Shown here piece after piece: positions 36,878-36,898 of a stretch of DNA of 36,898 nucleotides (position 1 is its first letter; every line of letters begins with the position of its first letter). This DNA comes from Nitriliruptoraceae bacterium (GTDB taxonomy: Bacteria; Actinomycetota; Nitriliruptoria; Nitriliruptorales; Nitriliruptoraceae): contig PWLR01000133.1 of assembly GCA_003558435.1 (NCBI GenBank), positions 1 to 36,898 on the forward strand, in the 5' to 3' direction. The notes under the pieces are model-generated. The model saw only the letters and a list, made by a program, of their open reading frames with translations. It had not been told where the DNA came from and did not search any database. The position numbers and the translations under genes were made by a program.

Positions 36878-36898
36878 GCGCGGGACGCGGCGCCGGGG

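Overview
The window is a very GC-rich (about 70%) actinobacterial-type chromosome segment. Start codons are often GTG, genes join by GTGA/ATGA/TGATG overlaps, and codon third positions are nearly all G or C. It carries two complete-looking complex I loci plus menaquinone genes. The uracil-DNA glycosylase, the menaquinone-reductase-like flavoprotein and the second nuo cluster all resemble actinobacterial versions. A deep-branching actinobacterial lineage such as Nitriliruptoria/Euzebya-like or Acidimicrobiia is my guess, not something the sequence proves.

Layout. (1) 1-10679, minus strand: nuo cluster 2, in the order A-B-C-D-H-I-J-K-L-M-N with nuoN cut by the window edge. It has no nuoE, nuoF or nuoG, so it encodes an 11-subunit complex I-like enzyme without the NADH module. 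NuoC and NuoI carry long charged tails, and the NuoI tail holds three copies of a ~36-residue unit. (2) 10680-12692: a divergent control region and a plus-strand zinc-ribbon/membrane-anchor/beta-propeller protein. (3) 12726-31175, minus strand: nuo cluster 1, a full 14-gene nuoA-N set with all NADH-module iron-sulfur and flavin motifs. It continues by overlapping stop/start codons into a polyprenyl diphosphate synthase, a DUF2993 (LmeA-like) protein and uracil-DNA glycosylase. (4) 31373-33581, minus strand: a geranylgeranyl-reductase-family protein (MenJ-like) and the menaquinone methyltransferase menG. (5) 33796-36807, plus strand: a zinc-ribbon protein with a disordered acidic/proline-rich body, a MerR-like regulator and the isochorismate synthase menF, the last two joined by a GTGA overlap.

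How it fits together. MenF makes the first committed intermediate of menaquinone, the polyprenyl synthase supplies the side chain, MenG methylates the ring and MenJ saturates the side chain. Complex I (cluster 1) reduces the resulting quinone with NADH. Cluster 2 should pump protons by the same membrane arm, but its electron donor is not NADH through NuoEFG, and its quinone-site residues differ from cluster 1. The donor is unknown from sequence; ferredoxin-like donors are the usual hypothesis for 11-subunit enzymes.

I see no tRNA, rRNA, insertion sequence, prophage or CRISPR array. The most unusual signals are the repeated NuoI tail, the Tyr-to-Trp change in the cluster 2 NuoD quinone site, a Tyr in the first Asp-rich motif of the polyprenyl synthase, and several strong intergenic dyads.
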